A stretch of 28,517 nucleotides of DNA. Source: CAZEGV01 sp964511645 (GTDB taxonomy: Bacteria; Bacteroidota; Bacteroidia; Cytophagales; JAAEPT01). The stretch is taken from NCBI GenBank assembly GCA_964511645.1, contig CAZEGV010000034.1, positions 1 through 28,517 on the forward strand. Direction: 5' to 3'. Shown here piece by piece: positions 7,391 through 14,483 of the stretch (position 1 is the stretch's first letter; every line of letters starts with the position of its first letter). The position numbers and the translations under genes are program-made. The notes under the pieces are model-generated. The model was not told the DNA's origin. It ran no database searches and worked only from the letters and a program-made list of their open reading frames with translations.

Positions 7391-9907
7391 GTGAAAAAAA
7401 GTATTATTATATTATTGGGTTTAGTAGTGATTGGTTCAGGAGGATACTTTCTGACTCATTTTTTTTTTCCAGAGCAAGAGATTTCTTTTTCAGGGTATTT
7501 CTCACAAAAGGGGCTTGTTTTTTTTGTTTCGGAAGATGTCTCGGAAGATAATGAAAAAGCGAACTTACTATCTTTTTCTGCTTTAAATCCTCTGCTTATA
7601 GAAATAGAGTCATCTTTACAAGGAATAGGTAAGGCAAAGCGAATAATCGAGATATTACCTGATAATCATATTTTCATAGGTTATGAAAATGTGCAAAATA
7701 GTAGTAACGATTGGAAAAAAACAATTCAGGGGAAGGAAATCACTGCTAGATCTGTAGGTGGTCATTTGTTTTGTACAAGTAGTCCTGTTTTGTTGGATAA
7801 AACCGTTTTAGAAACAAAAATATCGTTTGATTTTTTTGATAAAAAGAACAATCATTTAATAGCTAATATTCAAAATGATAAAGATGTGCAAAGGTTATTC
7901 CCATTTGTAAATAAGGGAATGTTAAGTAATTGGAGAGGGAGTTTTAGGTTGGGATTACAAAGTACGCACGACGAAATATATTTAGATGGCATTGCTCAAG
8001 AAACGGAGGATTTGTCTTTTTTGTCTTGCTTGAAACGACAAGGTAGATTAGATTTCTCTTTGGATAAGGTGATGTCAGATAAGACAGCTTCGTTAAGTTT
8101 TTTTTCTATGACAGATGGCTTGAGATTTAGAGATGATTTACAGGCGTATTTTTATCAACAGGAAGACCTTGCAGCTAAAGAATGGGAAGTGCTTAAAAAA
8201 GATTATGATATAGATTTGTCTCAATTGTTCTACTTACTAGAGGGGCAAGTTGGTTTGGCTAGATTATATAATGAGGGAAAGTCGAGTCAGTTGCTGTACT
8301 TACCAAGTATTGATGATGACAAGATAATTGACTGGTGGAAGTCAGTCGATCAAAAAATGGCATTAGATTCAAATGTAGATACAAATTATAACAAGGATGC
8401 GATTCATTCTTGTGGGATTACGAATTTTTCGGAAGTGTTACTCGGGAAAGAGTTTAGAATGGATAGTATGCAGTCCCCATCTTATATGATGTTGGATGGT
8501 TATTGTGTGATAGGAGAAAAGTTTGCTTTGAGACAATTATTAGATGATTACGAAGAAGATGAAGTTTGGGCAAGATCTGTGGAGATGAGTGAACAATTGA
8601 GGAATCATATTTCTCCCTGTAGTTGGGCTACTGTAGCTAATCCTCATTTCTTTTCACAACTGCTAGAAGGGAAAGAGTGGTTGTTGAGGACAAAAGAATT
8701 TGACAAAGCGATAGAAAGACAAAAGATAGTAGTTTTAGAGTTTAGTTGGGAAGGAGATGATTGTTTGGTTGATTTTTCTATTTCTGAAAAAGGAGAGACA
8801 AGCGAGTTGGCGATACATACACCTGTAGTAAATGAAGATCTTAAAGATAGTGTTATTGAGGCTGATACATTATTAATGTCGAAACCTTATATTATGACTA
8901 ATCATGCGACAAAGAAGAAAGTCGTGATGGTTGTAGATGCTTCGTTGAAGTTATATATGTACACAATGACTGGAAGAAAGGAGTGGACAAAGCACCTTGG
9001 TGATAATCTTGTAACTAATCTGGTAGAAGTAGATTGGTTTCGAAATGGAAAAAAACAGTATTTGATGGCTACGGTAAATAAGATTTTTTGTGTTGATAGG
9101 TTAGGGAGGGATGTAGAAGGGTTTCCTTGGTTAGTGCCTGAAGGGGAGTCTATTGCTGATGTGTCGGTATTGGATTATGATAGGAATAAAAAGTACAGAG
9201 TTTTATTAACCACATTATCAGGTAAGTTGTACTTATATGATACGGATCATAAAAACTTAGTGGGTTGGCAACCACAAGAAACCAAAGAAGAGTTTGTGAC
9301 AGCACCAAGGCACATAAGAGTAAAGGGTAAAGATTATATTGTGGGTTTACAAAAGTCAGGAAAGGTTATTGTAAAAAGGCGTAATGGAAATGATGTGCCT
9401 CACTTCCCAAAAGAGATGGATGCTAAACCTATTTCTAATTTGTTTATGGAAAAAGGGGTTTCTTTTGAAGATACTTATTTTACGGCATTGTACGATGATG
9501 GGGAAATAAAGAAAGTTAATTTGTATGGGGAGTTGGCGAGCCATAATAATATGACTGTTTATGCTATTCCTATTCAGGTTGTGGGAGGTGGACTTGTCTT
9601 TGTTGAGTTTACTAAGGGTGATATGGTTGTTTATGATACTAAGTATAAACAAATTTTTAAGAGATCTCTAGTTTCTGAGGATTATGCTGTTCAAGCGTAT
9701 AGGATAAAAAATGAAATATATTTTTTTGTAAGAAATAAACAAGATGGTGTGATAGAAGTTTTGGATAAGAAAGGTGAGCATGTAAAAACACCTACTGTAT
9801 TAAGTTCTACGGGGGAGATTTCTTTGATGTATTTCTCGAAAGAGAAAACATATAAGATTTTTTGTATAGAGGGAAGTAAAGTGATAGTACAGAATTTGGT
9901 TTTGTAG
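7391..9907 (+). CDS. Large membrane-anchored protein with C-terminal propeller-like region; function unknown
   Basis: 838 aa, starting at a GTG (MKKSIIILLGLVVIGSGGYFL) that gives a basic N-terminus plus one transmembrane or signal-anchor helix (4-24); the rest is probably periplasmic. The first ~480 residues are mixed alpha/beta without a recognisable motif; the layout resembles Bacteroidota DUF3352-like proteins. Residues ~500-838 show repeated short beta units of the kind seen in PQQ/WD-like propellers: LKLYMYTMTGRKEWTKHL, KIFCVDRLGRDVEGFPWL, GKLYLYDTDHKNLVGWQ, GKVIVKRRNGNDVPHFP. There are very few cysteines and no enzyme motif. It is divergent from ftsX. A TATTTTTG box at 7285-7292 is a possible -7 element without a clear partner. 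Confidence 0.8.
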   Translation: MKKSIIILLGLVVIGSGGYFLTHFFFPEQEISFSGYFSQKGLVFFVSEDVSEDNEKANLLSFSALNPLLIEIESSLQGIGKAKRIIEILPDNHIFIGYENVQNSSNDWKKTIQGKEITARSVGGHLFCTSSPVLLDKTVLETKISFDFFDKKNNHLIANIQNDKDVQRLFPFVNKGMLSNWRGSFRLGLQSTHDEIYLDGIAQETEDLSFLSCLKRQGRLDFSLDKVMSDKTASLSFFSMTDGLRFRDDLQAYFYQQEDLAAKEWEVLKKDYDIDLSQLFYLLEGQVGLARLYNEGKSSQLLYLPSIDDDKIIDWWKSVDQKMALDSNVDTNYNKDAIHSCGITNFSEVLLGKEFRMDSMQSPSYMMLDGYCVIGEKFALRQLLDDYEEDEVWARSVEMSEQLRNHISPCSWATVANPHFFSQLLEGKEWLLRTKEFDKAIERQKIVVLEFSWEGDDCLVDFSISEKGETSELAIHTPVVNEDLKDSVIEADTLLMSKPYIMTNHATKKKVVMVVDASLKLYMYTMTGRKEWTKHLGDNLVTNLVEVDWFRNGKKQYLMATVNKIFCVDRLGRDVEGFPWLVPEGESIADVSVLDYDRNKKYRVLLTTLSGKLYLYDTDHKNLVGWQPQETKEEFVTAPRHIRVKGKDYIVGLQKSGKVIVKRRNGNDVPHFPKEMDAKPISNLFMEKGVSFEDTYFTALYDDGEIKKVNLYGELASHNNMTVYAIPIQVVGGGLVFVEFTKGDMVVYDTKYKQIFKRSLVSEDYAVQAYRIKNEIYFFVRNKQDGVIEVLDKKGEHVKTPTVLSSTGEISLMYFSKEKTYKIFCIEGSKVIVQNLVL

Positions 9908-9936
9908 GCGTGGAATAGGGACTGAACGGTTTGTCT

Positions 9937-10018
9937 GAATCACGCGCGTAGCAAGCGGGATGAGTAGTGAGAGCCCGACCAATACTGACTGAAAAGGAAG
10001 TATTGGGATGCCCCAAAT
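9937..10018. other. GC-rich structured intergenic element
   Basis: The 120-bp gap between the 838-aa gene and tsaC is much richer in G+C than its surroundings and folds well. A CGGG/CCCG pair (9956-9959 with 9974-9977) encloses ATGAGTAGTGAGAG. A perfect 8-bp stem CCAATACT/AGTATTGG (9979-9986 with 9999-10006) closes a 12-nt loop. It could be a dispersed palindromic repeat, a terminator/attenuator region or a small RNA; there is no long T run. Strand cannot be decided. Confidence 0.45.
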
Positions 10019-10027
10019 AAAAATATT

Positions 10028-10588
10028 TTGAAAGAAGAGATAAATAAAACGGTACAAGAGTTAAGGTCTGGCGGGGTGATTTTATACCCAACAGATACAG
10101 TTTGGGGTTTGGGTTGTGACCCAACTAACGTCGTTGCTGTGAGGAAATTATGTAAGGTTAAAAAACGTGAATTTGGTCGTCCTTTGATTGTTTTGATACA
10201 GGATATTGGGCAGTTGTATGATTATGTACAGCGTGTACCAGATGTTGCTTGGGATATTCTTGAGTATTCCGAAAAACCACTTACAATGATACTCCCTGGT
10301 GGGAAAGGACTTGCGAAAGAGGTGTTGGGAGAGGATGGGAGTGTGGCGATTAGATTGTTGAAAGAAGGTTTTGGTTTTGATTTGCTTCGCCGTTTTAATA
10401 AGGGTTTGGTGAGTACGTCTGCCAATGTGAGTGGAGAACCTACGCCTCGGTTATATAAAGATTTAAGTAAGCAAATTTTGGACGGTGTAGATTATATTGT
10501 AAATTGTCGCTACGATACGACCAAGGGTAAGGCTTCTAGGATTATCAAAGTTGGATTGAATGGAGAATATCAATTGATTAGAGATTAA
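10028..10588 (+). CDS. tsaC: Threonylcarbamoyl-AMP synthase (Sua5/YciO/YrdC family)
   Basis: Makes L-threonylcarbamoyladenylate, the first intermediate of the t6A37 modification of ANN-decoding tRNAs. Motifs: ILYPTDTVWGLGCD (18-31), a KxxxxRP element (KKREFGRPLIVL) and STSANVSGEPTP near the C-terminus. Length (186 aa) corresponds to the single-domain form. The frame has only a TTG at 10028 (MKEEINKTVQELRSGG) that keeps the conserved N-terminus, so TTG is the likely start. It is followed after 4 bp by a small gene of unknown function. Confidence 0.92.
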   Translation: MKEEINKTVQELRSGGVILYPTDTVWGLGCDPTNVVAVRKLCKVKKREFGRPLIVLIQDIGQLYDYVQRVPDVAWDILEYSEKPLTMILPGGKGLAKEVLGEDGSVAIRLLKEGFGFDLLRRFNKGLVSTSANVSGEPTPRLYKDLSKQILDGVDYIVNCRYDTTKGKASRIIKVGLNGEYQLIRD

Positions 10589-10592
10589 TAAT

Positions 10593-10961
10593 ATGAAAAG
10601 TAAAGAAATTTTAGAGATTGTAAAAACAGAGAAAAGAGGGTATTATAATGGTAATAGACTGATTTTGCCGTTTAGATGTCAGTTGATTAAGTTAATTGCT
10701 AATAGTCACATTTATACTGAGTTTGTTGGGAGTGATGATGTGAAAATTTCTCAAGATGCTCATAATACGTCTATTTACTTTAGAGAAACGGGAAGATTGG
10801 CTAATTTTGAAGGTTCGTATAAGAATGTGAAAATGATTGTGGCAGGATTTGATGAGGATTTGACAGAAATGGATTCTCATATTAAAATGATTTGTCATAT
10901 AGAAGAAAATCATAAAGTGAATATTGAAGTGCCGGGTGATAATGTTTTATTTATTGAGTGA
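10593..10961 (+). CDS. Hypothetical protein, 122 aa
   Basis: I do not recognise this protein. It has no signal peptide, membrane helix or cysteine cluster. The sequence is mixed alpha/beta, with a basic N-terminus (SKEILEIVKTEKRG) and an acidic C-terminal half (FDEDLTEMDSH, IEVPGDNVLFIE). It starts 4 bp after tsaC with ATG and is followed by a hairpin terminator, so it is almost certainly co-transcribed with tsaC. Confidence 0.7.
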   Translation: MKSKEILEIVKTEKRGYYNGNRLILPFRCQLIKLIANSHIYTEFVGSDDVKISQDAHNTSIYFRETGRLANFEGSYKNVKMIVAGFDEDLTEMDSHIKMICHIEENHKVNIEVPGDNVLFIE

Positions 10962-10985
10962 TATTATATTCTTTTAAAAGAAGAT

Positions 10986-11034
10986 AAAGGTTTCATGGTG
11001 ACATATTACAATCTCATGGTATGAGACCTTTTTT
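10986..11034 (+). terminator. Hairpin with T-run between the small gene and cca
   Basis: An 11-bp stem (AAAGGTTTCAT at 10986-10996 with ATGAGACCTTT at 11021-11031, one G-U pair) encloses a 24-nt loop and runs into TTTTTT. It lies 24 bp past the stop of the 122-aa gene, so it fits a terminator. It ends only 5 bp before the cca ATG at 11040, leaving little room for a separate promoter and ribosome-binding site. Confidence 0.65.
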
Positions 11035-11039
11035 GTGTA

Positions 11040-12461
11040 ATGGATTTTAAGTCAAAATTACAAGATAAGATTTTTGGATCAGTGTCTCAGGCAGCGGAAG
11101 AACTGAATGTTCAGTGCTATGTGGTAGGCGGGTATGTGCGAGATTTGATATTAGGTAGATCGAGTAAAGATATAGATTTTGTGTGTGTAGGTAGTGGGAT
11201 TGAGCTTGCTAACCGTAGTGCAGAATTGATGGGAGAGGGGATTCAGGTTCGGTTTTTTAAGAATTTTGGTACTGCAATGTTTCGGGTGGGAGATGAGGAG
11301 TATGAGTTTGTAGGAGCCCGTAAGGAGTCATATCGTGCTGACTCTCGTAAGCCAATTGTAGAGGATGGTACGCTAGAAGATGATCAGAATAGAAGGGATT
11401 TCACAATTAATACTTTAGCGATAAGCTTAAATAAGGATAGTTTTGGCGAATTATTAGATTCCTTTGATGGCGTAAAAGACTTGAAAAAGAAAATAATTAA
11501 GACTCCGCTAGATGCTAATGTTACTTTTTCGGATGATCCGCTTAGGATGATGAGAGCGGTTCGTTTTGCTTCGCAACTTAATTTTGATATTGACCCAGAT
11601 ACGTATGATGCTTTATGTGATAATAAAGATAGGTTAGATATTATTTCTAAAGAACGGATTATTGTAGAGTTGAACAAGGTAGTGTTGTCCAAAGTACCGT
11701 CTTACGGGTTTAAGATTTTGTTTAATACGGGTTTGCTAGAAAAGTTTTTTCCAGAAATGATTGCTTTGTATGGCGTTGATATTATTGAGGGGAAAGGACA
11801 TAAAGATAATTTTTATCATACGTTACAGGTATTGGATAATATTACAGAATATACGGATGATTTATACTTGAGATGGGCAGCGATATTACATGATATTGCC
11901 AAACCAGATACGAAGCGATTTAACAAAAAAGTGGGTTGGACTTTTCATGGGCATGAAGATAAGGGTGCGAGGATGGTGCCGAGTATTTTCAGAAGGTTAA
12001 AACTTCCTTTGGGTGCTAAAATGAAGTATGTACAGAAGCTTGTACGGCTTCATCTTAGACCAATTGCTTTGGTCAAAAGTACGGTTACAGATTCTGCGGT
12101 ACGAAGATTGCTGTTTGAAGCTGGGGAAGATGTAGAAGACTTAATGACTTTGTGTAGGGCAGATATCACTTCTAAGAATGACCATAAGGTTAAAAAATAC
12201 CTTAAAAACTTTGACCTTGTAGAGCAGAAAATGCTAGAAGTGGAAGAGAAAGACCAAGTTCGTAATTTTCAGCCAGTTATAACTGGAGAATATATTATGA
12301 AAATGTTTAACTTATCTCCGTGTAGAGAGATAGGGGAGCTCAAAGAGGCGATTAAAGAGGCTGTTTTGTTGGGTGAGATTAAGAATACAATAGAAGAAGC
12401 TAAGCCGTATTTATTGCGATTGGCCAAAGAAAAATATAAATTAAAACCAGTAAAATTATAA
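11040..12461 (+). CDS. cca: CCA tRNA nucleotidyltransferase with HD domain
   Basis: Adds or repairs the 3'-terminal CCA of tRNAs (class II poly-A polymerase/CCA-adding family). The head domain shows VVGGYVRDLILGR (28-40) followed by the metal-binding DxD of SSKDIDFVCV (Asp44, Asp46) and NRRDFTINTLA (117-127). A C-terminal HD phosphohydrolase domain shows AAILHDIAKPD (280-290), as in the 470-480-aa Bacteroidota type. No break is visible. Its stop touches the degraded start of the adjacent TPR pseudogene. Confidence 0.94.
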   Translation: MDFKSKLQDKIFGSVSQAAEELNVQCYVVGGYVRDLILGRSSKDIDFVCVGSGIELANRSAELMGEGIQVRFFKNFGTAMFRVGDEEYEFVGARKESYRADSRKPIVEDGTLEDDQNRRDFTINTLAISLNKDSFGELLDSFDGVKDLKKKIIKTPLDANVTFSDDPLRMMRAVRFASQLNFDIDPDTYDALCDNKDRLDIISKERIIVELNKVVLSKVPSYGFKILFNTGLLEKFFPEMIALYGVDIIEGKGHKDNFYHTLQVLDNITEYTDDLYLRWAAILHDIAKPDTKRFNKKVGWTFHGHEDKGARMVPSIFRRLKLPLGAKMKYVQKLVRLHLRPIALVKSTVTDSAVRRLLFEAGEDVEDLMTLCRADITSKNDHKVKKYLKNFDLVEQKMLEVEEKDQVRNFQPVITGEYIMKMFNLSPCREIGELKEAIKEAVLLGEIKNTIEEAKPYLLRLAKEKYKLKPVKL

Positions 12462-12778
12462 AAAAACATATAGTAATAGTCACTGTTTTATTATCATTAG
12501 GTGTACAGACTCAGTAAGAGGTTTACCAAGTACAAACAGTCAGTTTTTAATGTAGCTATACAGTTTAATGACATTCCTACTGTCAAAAATGCAGTTTATT
12601 AGATGATTGTTTTGCGTCCCAACCAGTTGGATGGCTTGGTGGATACTTTGTCGATGTTATTTTTTGGATCACAAGATTATGTGAACTGTGTTAAGTCCAC
12701 TTCGATTTCTTTAAATAAGGATTCGAAAAAGACTAATTAATTAGAAATGCATGTCAGGTCGTATTAGAAAGTAGGTAA

Positions 12779-12935
12779 TACCATTTTAACTATAAGATAA
12801 GTCATTTATCCTGTTTGTTTTTACACTCTCTTCGTTAAAATAATTTACCGTAACCAGTTATGCTAAATCATTTTTCCTCGATATTGCAAAAAACAATTCA
12901 ATCTAAATTAGACTCATATTATAGTTAAACTGGTA
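12779..12935 (+). repeat. Complete MITE-like element, copy 1 (157 bp)
   Basis: Terminal inverted repeats TACCATTTTAACTATAA (12779-12795) and TTATAGTTAAACTGGTA (12919-12935) differ by one base in 17. Both sides are flanked by TAA (12776-12778 and 12936-12938), a 3-bp target-site duplication. There is no open reading frame, so it is non-autonomous. It lies inside the TPR pseudogene between its LEMHVRSY..KVG and EALADF segments. It shares most of its length with copy 2. Confidence 0.85.
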
Positions 12936-13284
12936 TAAGAGGCTCTGGCAGATTTTAAGATTTTATACAAAGAAACTAAAACGTCTATTTTTTTGTATGA
13001 AATACTAAGTGCTCAATATCAATTGAAGCGTTTGGGAGAGGCAGAGCAAATTGCAATGAGTTTGTTTCAATTGCCAAATTTAGATACAACACTTGTAACG
13101 ATAGATTATAGCGAGGGAAGAAGTAAAAAATATAAATAAAAGCTACTACAAGTAATGTTTTGAGTGTGATGGCAATGGAGTTAAAATAAATAGATAAAAC
13201 CTTGTTATTATTTAAGCAAGCTTAGAGTCTTGAGCCTAACTTTCTGTTACCTCAAAACAATGTCAAAATTGCAGAAGCTTCTAA

Positions 13285-13442
13285 TACCATATTGACTATA
13301 ATCTACGTCAATTATCTTGTTTGTTTTTCACATTCTCTTCGTTAAAATAATCTACCGTAACTAGTTATGCTAAATTATTTTGCCTTAATAATGCAAAAAA
13401 CAATTCAATCTAATCTAGACGCATATTACGATCAAAATGGTA
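13285..13442 (+). repeat. Complete MITE-like element, copy 2 (158 bp)
   Basis: Same family and orientation as copy 1. Left end TACCATATTGACTATAA (13285-13301), right end TTACGATCAAAATGGTA (13426-13442); the ends are more diverged from each other than in copy 1. TAA flanks both sides (13282-13284 and 13443-13445), and removing the element with one TAA rejoins the pseudogene in frame. Interior blocks such as TCTTCGTTAAAATAAT and GCAAAAAACAATTCAATCTA are shared with copy 1. Confidence 0.85.
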
Positions 13443-13598
13443 TAAGGTTAAAAATGAAACTAAAGAAGAGTCTGCGAAAACAGAAGGAAAAAAGAAAAAT
13501 GGTTGAAACTAGGTCATGGTTGGTATTTGCAGAAGAAAATAAGAGTGTGGATTTTTTCTATACTATTTTATAGTGGCTTATTATTAACCTTCTTATCA

Positions 13599-13614
13599 TA
13601 CCATATTAGTGGTA
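13599..13614. promoter_or_regulatory. Palindromic operator, copy 3, upstream of the response regulator gene
   Basis: TACCATATTAGTGGTA: outer TACC/GGTA arms in a 7-2-7 layout (TACCATA-TT-AGTGGTA). It is followed by a T run and TCAAAA as at the other two sites, and a related ATAATAAGTCTAAATAAAAA stretch lies further downstream in the 5' leader. A TATCTTTA at 13663-13670 is a weak -7 candidate at a similar offset. This suggests autoregulation. Confidence 0.55.
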
Positions 13615-13703
13615 TTTTTTTCAAAAAAAAGGAATATCTTTTTTATAAGAGTTAAATAGATTTATCTTTATTATCTATAATAAGTCTAAATAAAAATAAT
13701 GTA

Positions 13704-14357
13704 GTGATTGATTTATCAAATCTAAAAGTGATACATGCAGATGCTCGTGTTCTTACTAAGGTAGGGATGAAATCTATTTTGTCAAAAATAGGAATAAAAG
13801 AAGTTGTTGCTGTAGGTAGTGAGGTTGCCCTTTATAAAGAAATAAAAGAAAAGGGTGCTGATTTATTAATTATTGATTACAATCAAAAAGATTTTTTCTC
13901 GATTGAGAATATTTTTTCTATACAGAATAATTACCCCAATATTAAAATATTAGTTGTTTCTAGCGATTTAGAACAAATTAGGATTTTAAAAGTTTTAGAG
14001 TCTGGTGTAAATAGTTTTTTGACGAAAGAATGTAGCGAGGAGGAAATTATTGATGCTGTGGTTTCACTTACTAAAGGAGGGAAGTTTTTTTGTAATAAAG
14101 TGATGGATTTTCTTCTCCAAAAAGATGATGCTTCTGGAGTTCAAGGTTGTACCGCTATTACTTTGACTGAACGAGAAATTGAAGTAACCAAGATGATAGC
14201 TGAGGGAATGACGAGTAAGGCTATTGCAAACAGCTTGTTTGTAAGTTATCACACTATTCACACTCACCGTAGGAACATAATGAAAAAATTAGGGCTTAAA
14301 ACTGCGACTGAGTTAACCTTGTATGCAGTTAATTCGGGATTGGTAGAATTGTCATAA
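13704..14357 (+). CDS. Response regulator, NarL/LuxR family (receiver plus HTH)
   Basis: 217-aa two-domain transcription factor. Receiver domain (7-125): acidic pocket Asp13, phospho-acceptor Asp58 in LLIIDYN, Ser86/Ser87 and Lys108 in SFLTKECS. The usual first acidic residue before Asp13 is Ala, so metal binding may be weaker. The C-terminal LuxR-type HTH (152-215) has LTEREIEVTKMIAEGMTSKAIA and the recognition segment VSYHTIHTHRRNIMKKL. The start is GTG at 13704. No histidine kinase is nearby, so it is an orphan here. A 16-bp palindrome lies upstream of this gene, and copies lie upstream of the two downstream iron/haem operons, which points to it as their regulator; that link is inference. 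Confidence 0.9.
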   Translation: MIDLSNLKVIHADARVLTKVGMKSILSKIGIKEVVAVGSEVALYKEIKEKGADLLIIDYNQKDFFSIENIFSIQNNYPNIKILVVSSDLEQIRILKVLESGVNSFLTKECSEEEIIDAVVSLTKGGKFFCNKVMDFLLQKDDASGVQGCTAITLTEREIEVTKMIAEGMTSKAIANSLFVSYHTIHTHRRNIMKKLGLKTATELTLYAVNSGLVELS

Positions 14358-14358
14358 A

Positions 14359-14374
14359 TACCACATATTTGGTA
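14359..14374. promoter_or_regulatory. Palindromic operator, copy 1, upstream of the porin operon
   Basis: TACCACATATTTGGTA, two heptamers (TACCACA and the inverse of TTTGGTA) separated by 2 bp. It starts 1 bp after the response regulator stop. A third half-site TACCACC follows at 14391-14397. The layout is that of NarL-type binding sites. Confidence 0.65.
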
Positions 14375-14406
14375 GGTTTTTTTTTCAAAATACCACCTTT
14401 TAGCGA

Positions 14407-14437
14407 TTGAACCTTATTAAAGTAATCTGTTCCTTTG
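14407..14437 (+). promoter_or_regulatory. Bacteroidota-type promoter of the porin-imelysin operon
   Basis: TTG at 14407-14409 (-33) and TTCCTTTG at 14430-14437 (-7; consensus TAnnTTTG), 20 bp apart. The same two boxes with the same spacing occur at 18774-18804. Transcription should start a few bases downstream of 14440. Confidence 0.65.
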
Positions 14438-14483
14438 CATCATCAGTTAGTTATTGTTTAGAATTAGTCTAAAGTATGGAGGA

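Larger units (their letters stand above)
12458..13506 (+). pseudogene. Decayed gene for a secreted TPR protein, interrupted by two MITE copies
   Basis: Coding remnants lie in one order on the plus strand. They are: a signal-peptide-like start with ATG decayed to ATA (KKHIVIVTVLLSLGVQTQ, 12461 on); FNDIPTVKNAVY, stop, MIVLRPNQLDGLVD and further to SLNKDSKKTN, stop, LEMHVRSY (12560-12770); after the first element EALADFKILYKETKTS to SEGRSKKYK (12939-13139); after a frameshift VLSVMAMELK, stop, IDKTLLLFKQA, stop, SLEPNFLLPQNNVKIAEAS (13146-13284); after the second element VKNETKEESAKTEGKKKNG and a stop at 13504. The pattern KQA-SLEPN and KRLGEAEQIAMSLF is that of tetratricopeptide repeats. Excising the second element plus one TAA restores the frame exactly (GCT TCT AAG GTT). 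At least three nonsense codons and two frameshifts show long decay. The intact protein would have been about 230-240 aa and exported. Confidence 0.75.

Noticed and set aside
7267..7551. 94-aa frame overlapping the start of the 838-aa gene
   Set aside because: Cys/Phe-rich low-complexity translation, and it overlaps the signal anchor of the better-supported frame.
9356..9652. 98-aa minus-strand frame inside the 838-aa gene
   Set aside because: Antisense shadow with no start context or similarity.
12779..12795. TACC at MITE ends as regulator sites
   Set aside because: The TACC/GGTA of the MITE are ~150 bp apart as terminal repeats and do not form the 16-bp palindrome found upstream of the operons.
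13367..13573. 68-aa open frame MLNYFALIMQKTIQ...
   Set aside because: Its first part lies in the second MITE copy and the rest runs out of frame through the TPR pseudogene tail; it is a chance frame.
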